Shown: positions 30,452 through 38,643, counted from the first letter of the stretch. The stretch is DNA of 40,985 nucleotides from an uncultured Collinsella sp. (GCA_959596495.1 CAUFXK010000010.1:1-40985), one strand, 5' to 3'. Notes: generated by a model not told the origin, from the letters alone. Numbers and translations are program-made.

Positions 30452-30973
30452 ATGGCTTTTAACACGAAGGTCGATGTGGCCGATACCGAGCTCGAGACGA
30501 ACGGGGCCGTCGCCGCCGAGGCGGAGGACGTAACGCTCGAGGACGAGGCGCTCGTCGAGGCAGAGTCCGAAGACGAGGCGGACGAGGATGACGAGGAGGC
30601 GGACGAGTCCGAGGACTCGCTGACCTATTCCAACGGCGTGATTGAGAAGATCGTCGCCATGGCCACCCGCGAGGTGCCGCACGTTCTGGGCATGAAGGGC
30701 AACCTCATGCACTTTGTGCAGGAGCAGTTTGGTGCCGAGAATCTGACCAAGGGCGTGACGGTCGAGGTCACCGATGACAACCGCGTGGTCGTCAACATTT
30801 CCGTCATTATCGAGTACGGCGCCTACGCGCCCGCGATTTTCGACGACGTTAAGGCACGCGTGACCGAGCGTCTGGCTGCGATGACCGGCCTTGAGGTGGC
30901 GGGCGTCAACCTGCGCATCGAGGATGTCATCACCCCCGAGGAGTACGAGCACCGCACCAACCAGCACGAGTAG
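30452..30973 (+). CDS. Asp23/Gls24-family envelope stress protein
   Basis: A 173-residue Asp23-family protein. Residues 1-55 are a very acidic extension, roughly half Glu/Asp, before the conserved domain beginning YSNGVIEKIVAMATREVPHV. The family strands VTVEVTDDNRVVVNISVIIEY and TGLEVAGVNLRIEDV are intact. Asp23 proteins polymerise at the membrane through AmaP and protect against cell-wall stress. The three genes form one unit and end at a terminator at 30988-31026. The acidic extension is longer than in most Gls24 proteins that I know; its role is unknown. The ATG follows AAGGAGGA. Confidence 0.88.
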   Translation: MAFNTKVDVADTELETNGAVAAEAEDVTLEDEALVEAESEDEADEDDEEADESEDSLTYSNGVIEKIVAMATREVPHVLGMKGNLMHFVQEQFGAENLTKGVTVEVTDDNRVVVNISVIIEYGAYAPAIFDDVKARVTERLAAMTGLEVAGVNLRIEDVITPEEYEHRTNQHE

Positions 30974-30987
30974 CCTACCAAAAAGGT

Positions 30988-31026
30988 AACCTGCCAAAAA
31001 GGGACAGGTTTATTTTGGCAGGTTTT
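30988..31026. terminator. Terminator/repeat after the Asp23 operon
   Basis: Perfect 12-base arms AACCTGCCAAAA and TTTTGGCAGGTT around AGGGACAGGTTTA, running into TTTT. It matches the palindromic repeat family in the AAAGGGACAGG core. A second hairpin with 15-base arms (one G-U) follows at 31043-31080 and could reinforce the stop. Confidence 0.82.
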
Positions 31027-31042
31027 ATCTGCGAAAACGTCA

Positions 31043-31080
31043 AACGGCCGGTCGCACGGATGTATGTGCGGCCGGCCGTT
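31043..31080. terminator. Second stem-loop after the Asp23 operon
   Basis: AACGGCCGGTCGCAC pairs with GTGCGGCCGGCCGTT (one G-U pair) around eight bases, followed by ATTTG. Together with the previous hairpin it leaves a 116-base gap to the next gene in which I see no other signal. Confidence 0.7.
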
Positions 31081-31196
31081 ATTTGTATGCCCCCGATGTA
31101 GGCATACCGCTCGTCTAACTAGGGGTTGCAATCGTCGCGTTCCGCGTTACCCTAATGGGCGCATTGTTTCCAAATTGTTAACGAGGGGTTGCCGTA

Positions 31197-32219
31197 ATGG
31201 CTGACGAGCACGAAACAGAAAGCCAGGCATGGGCAATTGAGGCTGCCGCGGCAGAGGCGGCATCGCGAGCTGCCGAGGAGGTGCATCGTCCTCCCGTGGT
31301 GCCGATGGAGCGCGTGGTTGATCGCACCGATATTGAGCGCGGCGAGCGTGCCGGCCAAAAGCGCAGCCAGGAGCCGGGCTTCCCGCGCTTTTTCGCCGAG
31401 CTCAATCTGGGCCTGATTCTTACGGCCTTTGCCATCGTTGCGTTTAAAACCCCTAATCACTTTGCTTTTGGCGGCACCTCGGGCGTGTCGGTCATTCTGT
31501 CCACGCTGTTCCCGACCCTGCCCGTCGGCGTCTTTATGTGGATTATCAACGCGGTTCTCGTCGTTTTGGGCTTTATCTTTTTGGAGCGCAAGGCAATCCT
31601 GTGGAGCGTCTTCGCCTCGTTTGCGCTGTCCGCCTATGTTTCGTTTTTTGAGCTCTTTATTCCGACTGATGTTTCGATGACGGGCGATATGTGGCTCGAC
31701 CTGTGCTTTGCCGTGATACTGCCGGCGCTCGGCAGCGCCATCGTCTTTGATATTGGCGCCTCGACGGGCGGCACAGACATCCTCGCCATGATCCTCAAGC
31801 GCCGCACCACGCTCGAGATTGGCCGCGCGCTGCTGTTGGTTGATATCGGCATCGTGGCCATCGCGGCCTTTTTGTATGGTCCGCGTGTCGGCCTGTATTG
31901 CGTGCTCGGCCTGTTTGCCAAGACGCTCGTGGTCGACAAGGCCATCGAGAGCATTCACCTTCGTAAGGTCTGCACGGTCATTTGTTCCGAGCCCCTTAAG
32001 GTCGAGGAGTTTATCGTCAAGCATCTCAACCGTACGGCGACCATCAGTCGCGGCTACGGTGCCTTCTCGGGCAAGTGCGTGACGGTGATCATGAGCGTGC
32101 TGAGCCGTCGCGAGGCCGTGCAGCTGCGCCGCTATGCGCGCGAAGTCGATCCGGGTGCCTTTATCACGATTGTCGACAGTTCCGAGATCGTCGGCAAGGG
32201 TTTCCGCGGTACGAACTAG
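31197..32219 (+). CDS. YitT-family membrane protein
   Basis: A 340-residue protein. A polar Ala/Glu-rich N-terminus (about residues 1-60) is longer than usual. Five or six helices follow (about 70-230), with the family motif TSGVSVILSTLFPTLPVG and FDIGASTGGTDILAMIL. The C-terminal DUF2179 domain (about 255-335) contains GAFSGKCVTVIMSVLSR and ITIVDSSEIVGKGF. YitT proteins are conserved membrane proteins with no firm function. The ATG follows GAGGGG at about ten bases. The gene is a single unit between terminators. Confidence 0.88.
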   Translation: MADEHETESQAWAIEAAAAEAASRAAEEVHRPPVVPMERVVDRTDIERGERAGQKRSQEPGFPRFFAELNLGLILTAFAIVAFKTPNHFAFGGTSGVSVILSTLFPTLPVGVFMWIINAVLVVLGFIFLERKAILWSVFASFALSAYVSFFELFIPTDVSMTGDMWLDLCFAVILPALGSAIVFDIGASTGGTDILAMILKRRTTLEIGRALLLVDIGIVAIAAFLYGPRVGLYCVLGLFAKTLVVDKAIESIHLRKVCTVICSEPLKVEEFIVKHLNRTATISRGYGAFSGKCVTVIMSVLSRREAVQLRRYAREVDPGAFITIVDSSEIVGKGFRGTN

Positions 32220-32369
32220 CGCGAACGCATTCAACGAACCGCCTGCTGGCGCCGTGTACCTTGCAAATCGGTCATCTTTGAGTATTTGAACTCACATTGG
32301 GTGATAATGATGCCAAAGACATCGTTTGCGATCCAGGTGACTCGCTCAAGATACGAAGGGATGATTTCG

Positions 32370-33686
32370 ATGTTCTGCTCGCAGTGTGGCGCCCCCATGG
32401 GCGATAACGACAAGTTCTGCGGCGTGTGCGGTGCCCCCAATGCCGGCGCTGCAGCCTCCGCCCCTCAGGGTCAGCCTCAGCCTCAGCAGTTTGTTCCGCA
32501 ACCGCCCGTGGCGAATGCGCCAAAGGGCTGCACGGCTCAGGCGTTCCAAGATATGACAAAGACTCCGGGCGTGCTTCAGCGTGTATGCCAAATCGCGTTT
32601 TTGCCGGCGCTGATTTGCGTTGTGTCGGTGCTCGTGTTGTTTATTCCCGTTATTGGCGGCATTGCGGCTGCCATCGGCTTTTTGGCAGCTTGCATTGCGA
32701 GCGTGTGCGGTTCCGGCTTTGGTATTGAGTGGGGACGTGATCTTTCGCTCAAGGTCGATGACGGCATGGACCGTCCACTCATGCGCTCCACGTCGTTTGG
32801 TCTCGGAGTCTTTTCGAGCGTCATCTCGGTGGTGCTCGAGGTTATCGCTGCCATTCCCGTTATCGGTGTAGTGCTTTCGCTGGTGGAGGGCGTGGTAATT
32901 GGCGCCGCGGGCTCGTATTCTTATTACGGCTCCTATGCACTCGAGGCAGCGCTGTTCGGTTCGCTCGGCCTGCTTGTCCTGGCTCTGATTGCCTCGGCGA
33001 TTCTGGGTGTCTTCTTTAAGATGTTCGCCGACATCGCCGTGATGCACTTTGCGGTGACCGGTCGCGTCGAGAGCGCGTTTTCGCTCGATAAGGTTTGGGC
33101 GGCCTTTAAGCACAACAAGACCAAGCTGTTCTGTGCTTCGTTCCTTCCCGAGTTTTTGACGGGCCTGGTTTCCAACGCCATTACGTGGATCTTGACAGCT
33201 GTCTTTGGTGCCATCGCCGGAATTGGCGCGTACGGCTATTACTATCGCCCCACGGGTATCGAGGCGATTGTTACCGCCGGTGGTGTCACGCTCGTATTGT
33301 TCCTGGTGCTGATTGCATTCGTCACGGTGTTCCTTACGGTCTTTGGCAAGATGCTCAAGCACCGTGCCGTTGGCTATTGGGCTGCACGTTATGCAAGCGA
33401 ATGGGCCGATGAGGACAAGGACGACGTTTTGACTTTTGTGCTCCCGGGTGAGAAGAAGCCTGCTCCTGCGGGATTCAATCCCACGGCAGCCACTGGTGCT
33501 GCGCCTGCCCCGGCACCCGCGCCTGCACCTGCCCCGGCACCCGCGCCTGCCCCTGCCCCGGCACCTGCTCCTGTCCCCGCACCGGCGTCCGAGGCGACGC
33601 CTGCGGAGCCCGATTGGGATGCCGTTGCCACGCCGGCGGATGAGCCGGGCGATAATCCTGCTGCCGAAAACAATCAAACCGAATAG
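32370..33686 (+). CDS. Zinc-ribbon membrane protein with Pro-Ala tail (DUF4013-like)
   Basis: A 438-residue protein. MFCSQCGAPMGDNDKFCGVCG places four Cys (3, 6, 17, 20) as a zinc ribbon. A Gln/Pro linker leads to five or more helices (about 75-330), which may include a DUF4013-like region (membrane helices with GMDRPLMRSTSF). The tail is a Pro-Ala repeat of about 28 residues (about 378-406) followed by an acidic end. An ATG at 32361 is adjacent to the ribosome binding site GAAGGG, so 32370, nine bases past it, is preferred. A second zinc-ribbon gene follows. Function is unknown; the pair may be a cell-surface or stress complex. Confidence 0.7.
   Translation: MFCSQCGAPMGDNDKFCGVCGAPNAGAAASAPQGQPQPQQFVPQPPVANAPKGCTAQAFQDMTKTPGVLQRVCQIAFLPALICVVSVLVLFIPVIGGIAAAIGFLAACIASVCGSGFGIEWGRDLSLKVDDGMDRPLMRSTSFGLGVFSSVISVVLEVIAAIPVIGVVLSLVEGVVIGAAGSYSYYGSYALEAALFGSLGLLVLALIASAILGVFFKMFADIAVMHFAVTGRVESAFSLDKVWAAFKHNKTKLFCASFLPEFLTGLVSNAITWILTAVFGAIAGIGAYGYYYRPTGIEAIVTAGGVTLVLFLVLIAFVTVFLTVFGKMLKHRAVGYWAARYASEWADEDKDDVLTFVLPGEKKPAPAGFNPTAATGAAPAPAPAPAPAPAPAPAPAPAPAPVPAPASEATPAEPDWDAVATPADEPGDNPAAENNQTE
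33501..33588 (+). repeat. 24-bp tandem repeat encoding a Pro-Ala tract
   Basis: Imperfect tandem copies of GCGCCTGCCCCTGCCCCGG and its variants encode alternating Pro-Ala in the zinc-ribbon protein. The repeat unit is 24 bases. It is the sort of tract that expands and contracts by slippage, so its length is likely to vary between strains. Confidence 0.7.
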
Positions 33687-33694
33687 CCGGTCGA

Positions 33695-33729
33695 GGCGCC
33701 CTGGGCAACTGAGCCCGGGGTGCCTTTTT
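33695..33729 (+). terminator. Terminator of the first zinc-ribbon gene
   Basis: GGCGCCCTGGGC pairs with GCCCGGGGTGCC (two G-U pairs) and is followed by TTTTT. It lies 8 bases after the stop. Confidence 0.88.
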
Positions 33730-33847
33730 CTACTGCGAAAGCAAGAAAATGCCTGGGAAAACGGTTGCAGCAAAATTTCTCGGAAATTGGTCAATGTTGC
33801 GCAACAACGTCGCGGCTATTGTTGAGAACGTAGACGTGTAAGGTTTG

Positions 33848-33864
33848 AAGGCGTGCGACGCCTT
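33848..33864 (+). promoter_or_regulatory. Leader hairpin before the second zinc-ribbon gene
   Basis: Perfect seven-base arms AAGGCGT and ACGCCTT around GCG, ending only a few bases before the AAAAGGAGAGG ribosome binding site. It may affect translation or be an operator. The gap from the terminator otherwise shows GTTGCGCAAC, a further small palindrome, and no gene. Confidence 0.45.
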
Positions 33865-33881
33865 AGGAAAAGGAGAGGCTC

Positions 33882-34490
33882 ATGTTCTGTCCCACTTGTG
33901 GTTCTCCCATTTCGGATGATGCCAAATTCTGCCCTGTTTGCGGATCCGCCGTTGGTGCCGCTTCTGCCGCTGCGGCCCCGCAGCCCCAGCCCGCTCCGGC
34001 CCAGGCTATTCAGCCCGCGCCCCAGCCTCAGCAGCAGTACACCGGTCAATACGCCCAACAGTCCGCATCCGCTCCGATGGGCTATGGCCCCATTAAGGCT
34101 GACCGCAGCCTGATCGGCTGGCTGCTGCTCTCTCTTGTGACCTGCGGTATCTATTCGTTCTACTTCCTGTATTGCTTGGCACGCGACGTCAACACGTTGT
34201 GTCGGGATGACGGCGATTACACGCCGGGTCTGGCGGAATTCATCCTTCTATCGTTTGTGACCTGCGGCTTCTACGCGTACTACTGGTATTACAAGATTGG
34301 CAACCGCCTGCAGGCCAACGCTCCTCGCTACGGCCTGGTGTTCCAGGAAAACGGCACCACCGTTCTTCTGTGGCAGATCTTCGGCGCGCTCCTGTGCGGC
34401 CTTGGTCCCATCTTCGCTATGAACATCGTCATCAATAATACCAATGCCATGGCAACGGCTTACAACACTCGCCTTGGCGCTCGTGCCTAA
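33882..34490 (+). CDS. Zinc-ribbon DUF4234 membrane protein
   Basis: A 202-residue protein. MFCPTCGSPISDDAKFCPVCG gives the zinc-ribbon Cys at 3, 6, 17 and 20, nearly the same spacing as in the upstream gene. A Gln/Pro-Ala-rich linker follows (about residues 27-66). The rest has three or four hydrophobic helices with DUF4234 motifs: SLVTCGIYSFYFLYCLARDVNTLCRDDG and SFVTCGFYAYYWYYKIGNRL (shortened). The function of DUF4234 is unknown. The ATG follows AAGGAGAGG. It is the second of two neighbouring zinc-ribbon membrane proteins, each probably transcribed from its own promoter because a terminator separates them. Confidence 0.82.
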   Translation: MFCPTCGSPISDDAKFCPVCGSAVGAASAAAAPQPQPAPAQAIQPAPQPQQQYTGQYAQQSASAPMGYGPIKADRSLIGWLLLSLVTCGIYSFYFLYCLARDVNTLCRDDGDYTPGLAEFILLSFVTCGFYAYYWYYKIGNRLQANAPRYGLVFQENGTTVLLWQIFGALLCGLGPIFAMNIVINNTNAMATAYNTRLGARA

Positions 34491-34503
34491 CAATAAGGGC
34501 GGC

Positions 34504-34980
34504 GTGAACAGCTCCCAGGGACATAGGGGCACGGCAGAGCTCCTTCGCCGCGCCCTTTTTTGCACCGGCGCGCTCTTTGTCGCCTGGCTCGCGCTCTACC
34601 TGCTCGACATTGGCTGCATTTTTCGATTGATGACGGGCATTCCTTGTCCGGGATGCGGCATGACGAGGGCGTGGCTGGCGGCGCTGCGCCTCGATTATGC
34701 GGCTGCCTTTGCCTACCATCCGCTGTTTTGGGTGGTGCCGATTGCGTTTGTGCTCGCGTTCGTGCGCGAGGAGGTGGCATCGAGCAAGCTAAAGCGTGGT
34801 ATCGACATTGCGGTCACCGTGTTGTGCGTGCTGGTCGTCGTCGTATGGATCGTGCGCCTCATCAATCCGGCAGATGCCGGTCTGCTCTTTGGCGGCTATG
34901 CGCCCGCCGGAGTTCCCGACGATATCATCCACCTCGAACCCCCACGCTGGCTCACCATCCTTCGCTCTTACCTGGCGTGA
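34504..34980 (+). CDS. DUF2752-family membrane protein
   Basis: A 158-residue protein. The family hallmark PCPGCGMTRAW is near residues 48-58, with a membrane helix on each side and two more hydrophobic stretches (about 76-92 and 103-121). The start is probably GTG at 34504, 14 bases past the stop of the zinc-ribbon gene; the site AAGGGCGGC is weak, so translation may depend on the upstream gene. A longer frame from 34444 overlaps that gene and is less likely. Function unknown. The closest signal is the terminator at 35013-35056 in the convergent gap. Confidence 0.75.
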   Translation: MNSSQGHRGTAELLRRALFCTGALFVAWLALYLLDIGCIFRLMTGIPCPGCGMTRAWLAALRLDYAAAFAYHPLFWVVPIAFVLAFVREEVASSKLKRGIDIAVTVLCVLVVVVWIVRLINPADAGLLFGGYAPAGVPDDIIHLEPPRWLTILRSYLA

Positions 34981-35012
34981 CGGAGGACGCGCTAGAAAAA
35001 CGGTCGACACAT

Positions 35013-35056
35013 AAGCGGGGGCGAACGTTGAGATAACGTCCGCCCCCGCTTTGCTT
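35013..35056. terminator. Bidirectional terminator between converging genes
   Basis: AAGCGGGGGCGAACGTT pairs with AACGTCCGCCCCCGCTT (one mismatch) around five bases. On the plus strand TTTGCTTT follows. It serves the DUF2752 gene (plus) and perhaps the M20 gene (minus). Confidence 0.82.
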
Positions 35057-35086
35057 TAGCCAGGCTGTTATGGATGGGCGTGACGG

Positions 35087-36550
35087 CTACTCGTCGCGCT
35101 TTTCCTCGTGGCGAGCGGCAGCCCGCGCATCGTGGATGCCCTTGATTGCAGCATGGCGGGCGGTGCGAGCATCGTGCATGGCGTCGCGCGCCTCAGCGGC
35201 CGTGGCCTTGGCAGAGCGCAGCTTGGCGGCCAAGTCGGGGTTGGTTTCGGCGACCGCGGTAATCGCGGGGCCGTCGAGCTCCTCTTGCGTGGGCTCGGCC
35301 AAAAAGTCGATAGCATACTGGGCTGCCACCATGGAGCCCTTGGCCAGCACGCTCTCGTCGATCTTGTAAAAGCAGGAATGTTGGGCGTACGTGGCGCCAA
35401 TCTTGGGGTTGCGCGTACCTACAAAGGCGAGCACGCCCGGTACGCGGCGCAGGTACTCCGAAAAATCCTCGCCCGAAAGCGTGCCACGATAATGGCCTTG
35501 GCCGGCGGGGCCCAGACACTTAATTACAGCCTGACGGCAGCGCTCGCTCGAGCCCGCGTCGTTTTCGACCTTGTAGTTGGCGATGGTGTAGTCGGTGAGC
35601 TCTGCCTCGGCGCCCAAGGCGGCCGCAGTATGCTCCACGATGCGGCGCATAAGCTCCGGCATTTCCTCGTGGGTCGAATCGCCGTAGGTGCGCACCGTGC
35701 CGGCGAGGTAGGCCGTGCCGGCGATAACGTTGCGCGCGGTGCCGCCATGCAGCTCGCCGACGGTGATGACGGCCGGCTCGTAGGGGCTGATTTCGCGCGA
35801 GACGATGGTCTGCAGGGCATTGACGATCTCGGCGGCAACCATGACGGCGTCGTGGCCGCGCTGGGGCATGGCGCCGTGGCACGAGGTGCCGCGGACATCG
35901 ATGCGGAACCAGTCGGTATTGGCCATGCGCGGGCCGGGCTCGCAGCTTACGGTGCCGGCGTCGACCTCGCTCCAGATGTGCGCGGCGTAAGCGCCATCGA
36001 CGCCGTCGAGCACGCCCGTGCCGATCATGAGTTTGGCGCCCTGGCCGTTTTCCTCACTGGGCTGGAAGACGATGCGGACCTCGCCGTGGATGTCGTCGGT
36101 CATATGGCGCAGGATCTGCAGCGTGCCGAGCATCATGGCGATGTGGCAGTCGTGGCCGCAGGCGTGCATGCAGCCCTCGTTGACGCTGGCGAATTCCTCG
36201 CCGGTCTGCTCGGTGACGGGCAGGGCGTCAATATCCGCGCGCAGCAGGATGCGGCGGCGCGGCGTGCCGTCCTCGCGGTAGGCGTCGGGTGCGGTGCCGC
36301 GGAGGGTCGCCACCAGGCCCGTCTTAAGGGGGCGCTCATAGGGGATATTCATGGCGTCGAGCTGGTTGGCGATGTCGGAGGTTGTGCGCTCTTCGGCGAG
36401 GCTCAGCTCCGGATGCTTATGGAAGTGCCGGCGCTGCTTGATGATATAGGGCTCAAACTCGGCGGCGATATCTCGGATGGCCGCGGTGACGTCGTCTGCC
36501 GCGCGAGCCTCGGTCGCCGCCATAATCTGCTGTGCCTTGGTCTTCGTCAT
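35087..36550 (-). CDS. M20-family amidohydrolase (N-acyl amino acid/hippurate hydrolase-like)
   Basis: A 487-residue metallopeptidase-like amidohydrolase of the M20D group (HipO/AmhX, IAA-amino-acid hydrolase type). The metal ligands are readable: HACGHDCHIAMM (about residues 130-141), the EENGQGA catalytic Glu near 164, the AAHIW His and the C-terminal HSCFYKIDE His. The N-terminus RRHFHKHPELSLAEERTTSD is typical. The last 50 residues after the fold are a charged Ala/Lys/Arg/Glu helix with no known role. The ATG at 36550 is preceded by AAGGAG; a longer frame upstream is not supported. It has its own promoter at 36602-36630 and is divergent from the next gene. Confidence 0.87.
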   Translation of the reverse strand: MTKTKAQQIMAATEARAADDVTAAIRDIAAEFEPYIIKQRRHFHKHPELSLAEERTTSDIANQLDAMNIPYERPLKTGLVATLRGTAPDAYREDGTPRRRILLRADIDALPVTEQTGEEFASVNEGCMHACGHDCHIAMMLGTLQILRHMTDDIHGEVRIVFQPSEENGQGAKLMIGTGVLDGVDGAYAAHIWSEVDAGTVSCEPGPRMANTDWFRIDVRGTSCHGAMPQRGHDAVMVAAEIVNALQTIVSREISPYEPAVITVGELHGGTARNVIAGTAYLAGTVRTYGDSTHEEMPELMRRIVEHTAAALGAEAELTDYTIANYKVENDAGSSERCRQAVIKCLGPAGQGHYRGTLSGEDFSEYLRRVPGVLAFVGTRNPKIGATYAQHSCFYKIDESVLAKGSMVAAQYAIDFLAEPTQEELDGPAITAVAETNPDLAAKLRSAKATAAEARDAMHDARTARHAAIKGIHDARAAARHEEKRDE

Positions 36551-36601
36551 GATCGATTTGCTCCTTGCTGGGTTGATCGCAAAATCGTACAGGCTCTCTC
36601 C

Positions 36602-36630
36602 AGTATGCCACCTGCCGCTAGGGCTGGCAA
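36602..36630 (-). promoter_or_regulatory. Predicted promoter of the M20 amidohydrolase gene
   Basis: On the minus strand -35 TTGCCA (36630-36625), 17-base spacer and -10 CATACT (36607-36602), 52 bases before the start codon. The divergent gene's own promoter could not be assigned. Confidence 0.5.
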
Positions 36631-36718
36631 AGCTGCCGTTTGCCGCTTGGCATTTTGTAACCGAGACGGGGGAGTACACTCGGGGGTGTTGAATTTCCTG
36701 CCAGAGATGGGGATGCCC

Positions 36719-38356
36719 ATGCAACATATCGATCGGATTATCCGCTCCAAGAACGTCTTTACCGCGCAAGACGGCATCGATACTGCTCGTGAGCTGGCGA
36801 TTGCCATCGCAGGTGACCGTATCGTCGCAGTCGGCAAGCCCGATGACGTGATCGCCGCCGCTCCCGCCGCCACGCCGGTTCTCGACTACGGCGAGCAGTT
36901 TGTCTGCCCCGGTTTCCATGACGCTCATCTGCACTTCTTCCATACCTCGGTCGGTTCCTCGCCGTACATGCTCATGGATATGGGCACGTCCGAGGCGGCG
37001 CTGGTACAGCACGCGCTCGAGTTTTCCCAGGACCTGCCCGACGACGCTTGGGTTGTGACGCAGGGCTGGCGCGACTACCGTTGGGACCCGCCCGAGCATC
37101 CTACCAAGGCGTCGCTCGATGCGGCATTCCCCGATCGTCCCTGCGTTATGTATTCGGGCGACGGCCACACGCTGTGGCTCAACAGCCGCGCACTCGAGGC
37201 GCTCGGCGTCACGCGCGACAGCGAGCCGCCGGCGGGCGGCAGCTACGACAAGGACGCAAACGGCGAGCTCACGGGCATTGCTCACGAAGCGGCTGCCATG
37301 CAGCTGTTGCCGCGCTGTCTTGAGTGGCTGGGCGAAGATCGCATCGCAAGCGCTTACGCCGATCAAATGAGGCGCATGGCCGAGCAGGGCATCACCTCGA
37401 TCTGCGATATGTCGCTCATGCCCATGCTGGGCTGTGATTTTATCCGCGACGATGTCTACGACAAGCTGCAGACGACCGGCAAGCTGGGCATTCGTGCCCA
37501 TCTGTTCCCCACGCTGCTGGATGACCAGTCGCGTCTAGAAGAGCTCCAGGTACGTTACGCGAACAACGCGCTGCTTTCGGCGCCAGGTTTTAAGCAGTTC
37601 TTCGATGGCGTGTCGAGCGAACACACGGCATATCTCACCGAGCCCTATACCAATCCGCGCTTCCCGGGCGACCGGGGCCGTCTGACGGTCCCGGCTGAGC
37701 GCATGCGCAAACTGGTTCTGGCGGCCGCGGAGCGCGGTCATACCGTACGCATCCACGTTATTGGTGACGGTGCGATTCATGCCGCGCTGGATATCTTCGA
37801 GGAAGCGGCCGACCTGTACGGCCTGCCCCAGCACGGCCATAACACGCTCGAGCACCTAGAGAACCTTCTGCCCGAGGACATCGACCGCCTGCGCAAGCTC
37901 AACGTGGTCGCCTCGAGCCAGCCCTGCCATATTACGCTCGATCCGGGTGGACCGGAGCGCGATCTGGGCCTGGAGCGCAGCCGCATCATGTGGCCGTTCG
38001 CAACCTATAAGCAGCGCGGCATTCGCCAAGCCTTCGGTACCGACAGCCCTATCACGCCCGTTACCAGCATGAACGTGCTCTACACGGCTATCACGCGCCA
38101 GGACCCCAAAAGCCACTGGCCCGAGGGCGGCTGGTTGCCGAGCGAGCGCATCGATGCAGCAACGGCTCTGCGCAACTACACCCTGGGCAGCGCCTATGCA
38201 GCGGGCGACGAGCAAAACCTCGGCAGCTTGGAGCCTGGCAAGTACGCCGACCTGGTAGTCCTGGACCAAAACCCGCTCACCATCGACCCCCAAGAGCTCC
38301 AAGCCACCAAGGTCCAGGTCACCTACCTGGCAGGTAACGTAATCTACGAGCGCTAG
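36719..38356 (+). CDS. YtcJ-type amidohydrolase (amidohydrolase 3 family)
   Basis: A 545-residue metal-dependent hydrolase. The HxH metal site is DAHLHFFH (about residue 66), with the other metal ligands in RIHVIGDGAIHAAL, TLEHLENL and FGTDSPITP. These are the amidohydrolase 3 (YtcJ) pattern. Substrates of the family are N-formyl, N-acyl or other amide compounds, and the exact one is unknown. Three ATGs lie in frame at 36707, 36713 and 36719; the last was chosen because a GAGATGGGG stretch precedes it, but the choice is uncertain. It is divergent from the M20 amidohydrolase, hinting at joint use of acylated compounds. Confidence 0.85.
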   Translation: MQHIDRIIRSKNVFTAQDGIDTARELAIAIAGDRIVAVGKPDDVIAAAPAATPVLDYGEQFVCPGFHDAHLHFFHTSVGSSPYMLMDMGTSEAALVQHALEFSQDLPDDAWVVTQGWRDYRWDPPEHPTKASLDAAFPDRPCVMYSGDGHTLWLNSRALEALGVTRDSEPPAGGSYDKDANGELTGIAHEAAAMQLLPRCLEWLGEDRIASAYADQMRRMAEQGITSICDMSLMPMLGCDFIRDDVYDKLQTTGKLGIRAHLFPTLLDDQSRLEELQVRYANNALLSAPGFKQFFDGVSSEHTAYLTEPYTNPRFPGDRGRLTVPAERMRKLVLAAAERGHTVRIHVIGDGAIHAALDIFEEAADLYGLPQHGHNTLEHLENLLPEDIDRLRKLNVVASSQPCHITLDPGGPERDLGLERSRIMWPFATYKQRGIRQAFGTDSPITPVTSMNVLYTAITRQDPKSHWPEGGWLPSERIDAATALRNYTLGSAYAAGDEQNLGSLEPGKYADLVVLDQNPLTIDPQELQATKVQVTYLAGNVIYER

Positions 38357-38373
38357 CCTCATACCTCACTCAT

Positions 38374-38405
38374 AGGGGGCACGTTTCAGCAACGTGCCCC
38401 TTTCT
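38374..38405 (+). terminator. Terminator of the YtcJ-type gene
   Basis: Perfect ten-base arms GGGGCACGTT and AACGTGCCCC around TCAGC, followed by TTTCTT. It lies 17 bases after the stop codon. Confidence 0.9.
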
Positions 38406-38443
38406 TATTCGCACCATCCGCATCGCCATTTTGCTGCACTGAC

Positions 38444-38643
38444 TTTTCTGAATGCCGGGCCCTAGTTAGTCAACCTGGCTCCCAGGGCGGACCGGAGGGC
38501 ATGAAGTTTGTCGCGAGTTCCGCACGCAAAGGAAAGCACTTAATGTGCTTTCCGTCTTGCGCAGGACTGTAGAGCAGTAAACTTCATGCCCTCCGGTCCG
38601 CCCCGGGAGCCACCGCTAAGTTATCCCCCGGCATTCAGAAAAT
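38444..38643. repeat. 200-bp nested palindromic element upstream of groES
   Basis: Perfect 16-base ends TTTTCTGAATGCCGGG and its complement (38628-38643). Inside are 25-base arms, GGGCGGACCGGAGGGCATGA and its continuation to AGTTT on the left, matched by the complement on the right. At the centre is GGAAAGCAC/GTGCTTTCC around TTAAT (38532-38554). The centre of the whole (38543.5) matches the centre of the inner hairpin. Flanking bases show further weak complementarity to about 38430 and 38656. No open frame covers it, and it fills most of the 423-base gap before groES. Confidence 0.88.

Noticed and set aside
33501..33588. Minisatellite as a separate element
   Set aside because: It is in frame and fully explained by the Pro-Ala tract of the zinc-ribbon protein.
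35108..36718. A long upstream extension of the YtcJ-type amidohydrolase frame
   Set aside because: The frame is open through the antisense of the M20 gene, but the conserved N-terminus begins near 36719 and upstream sequence has no family features.
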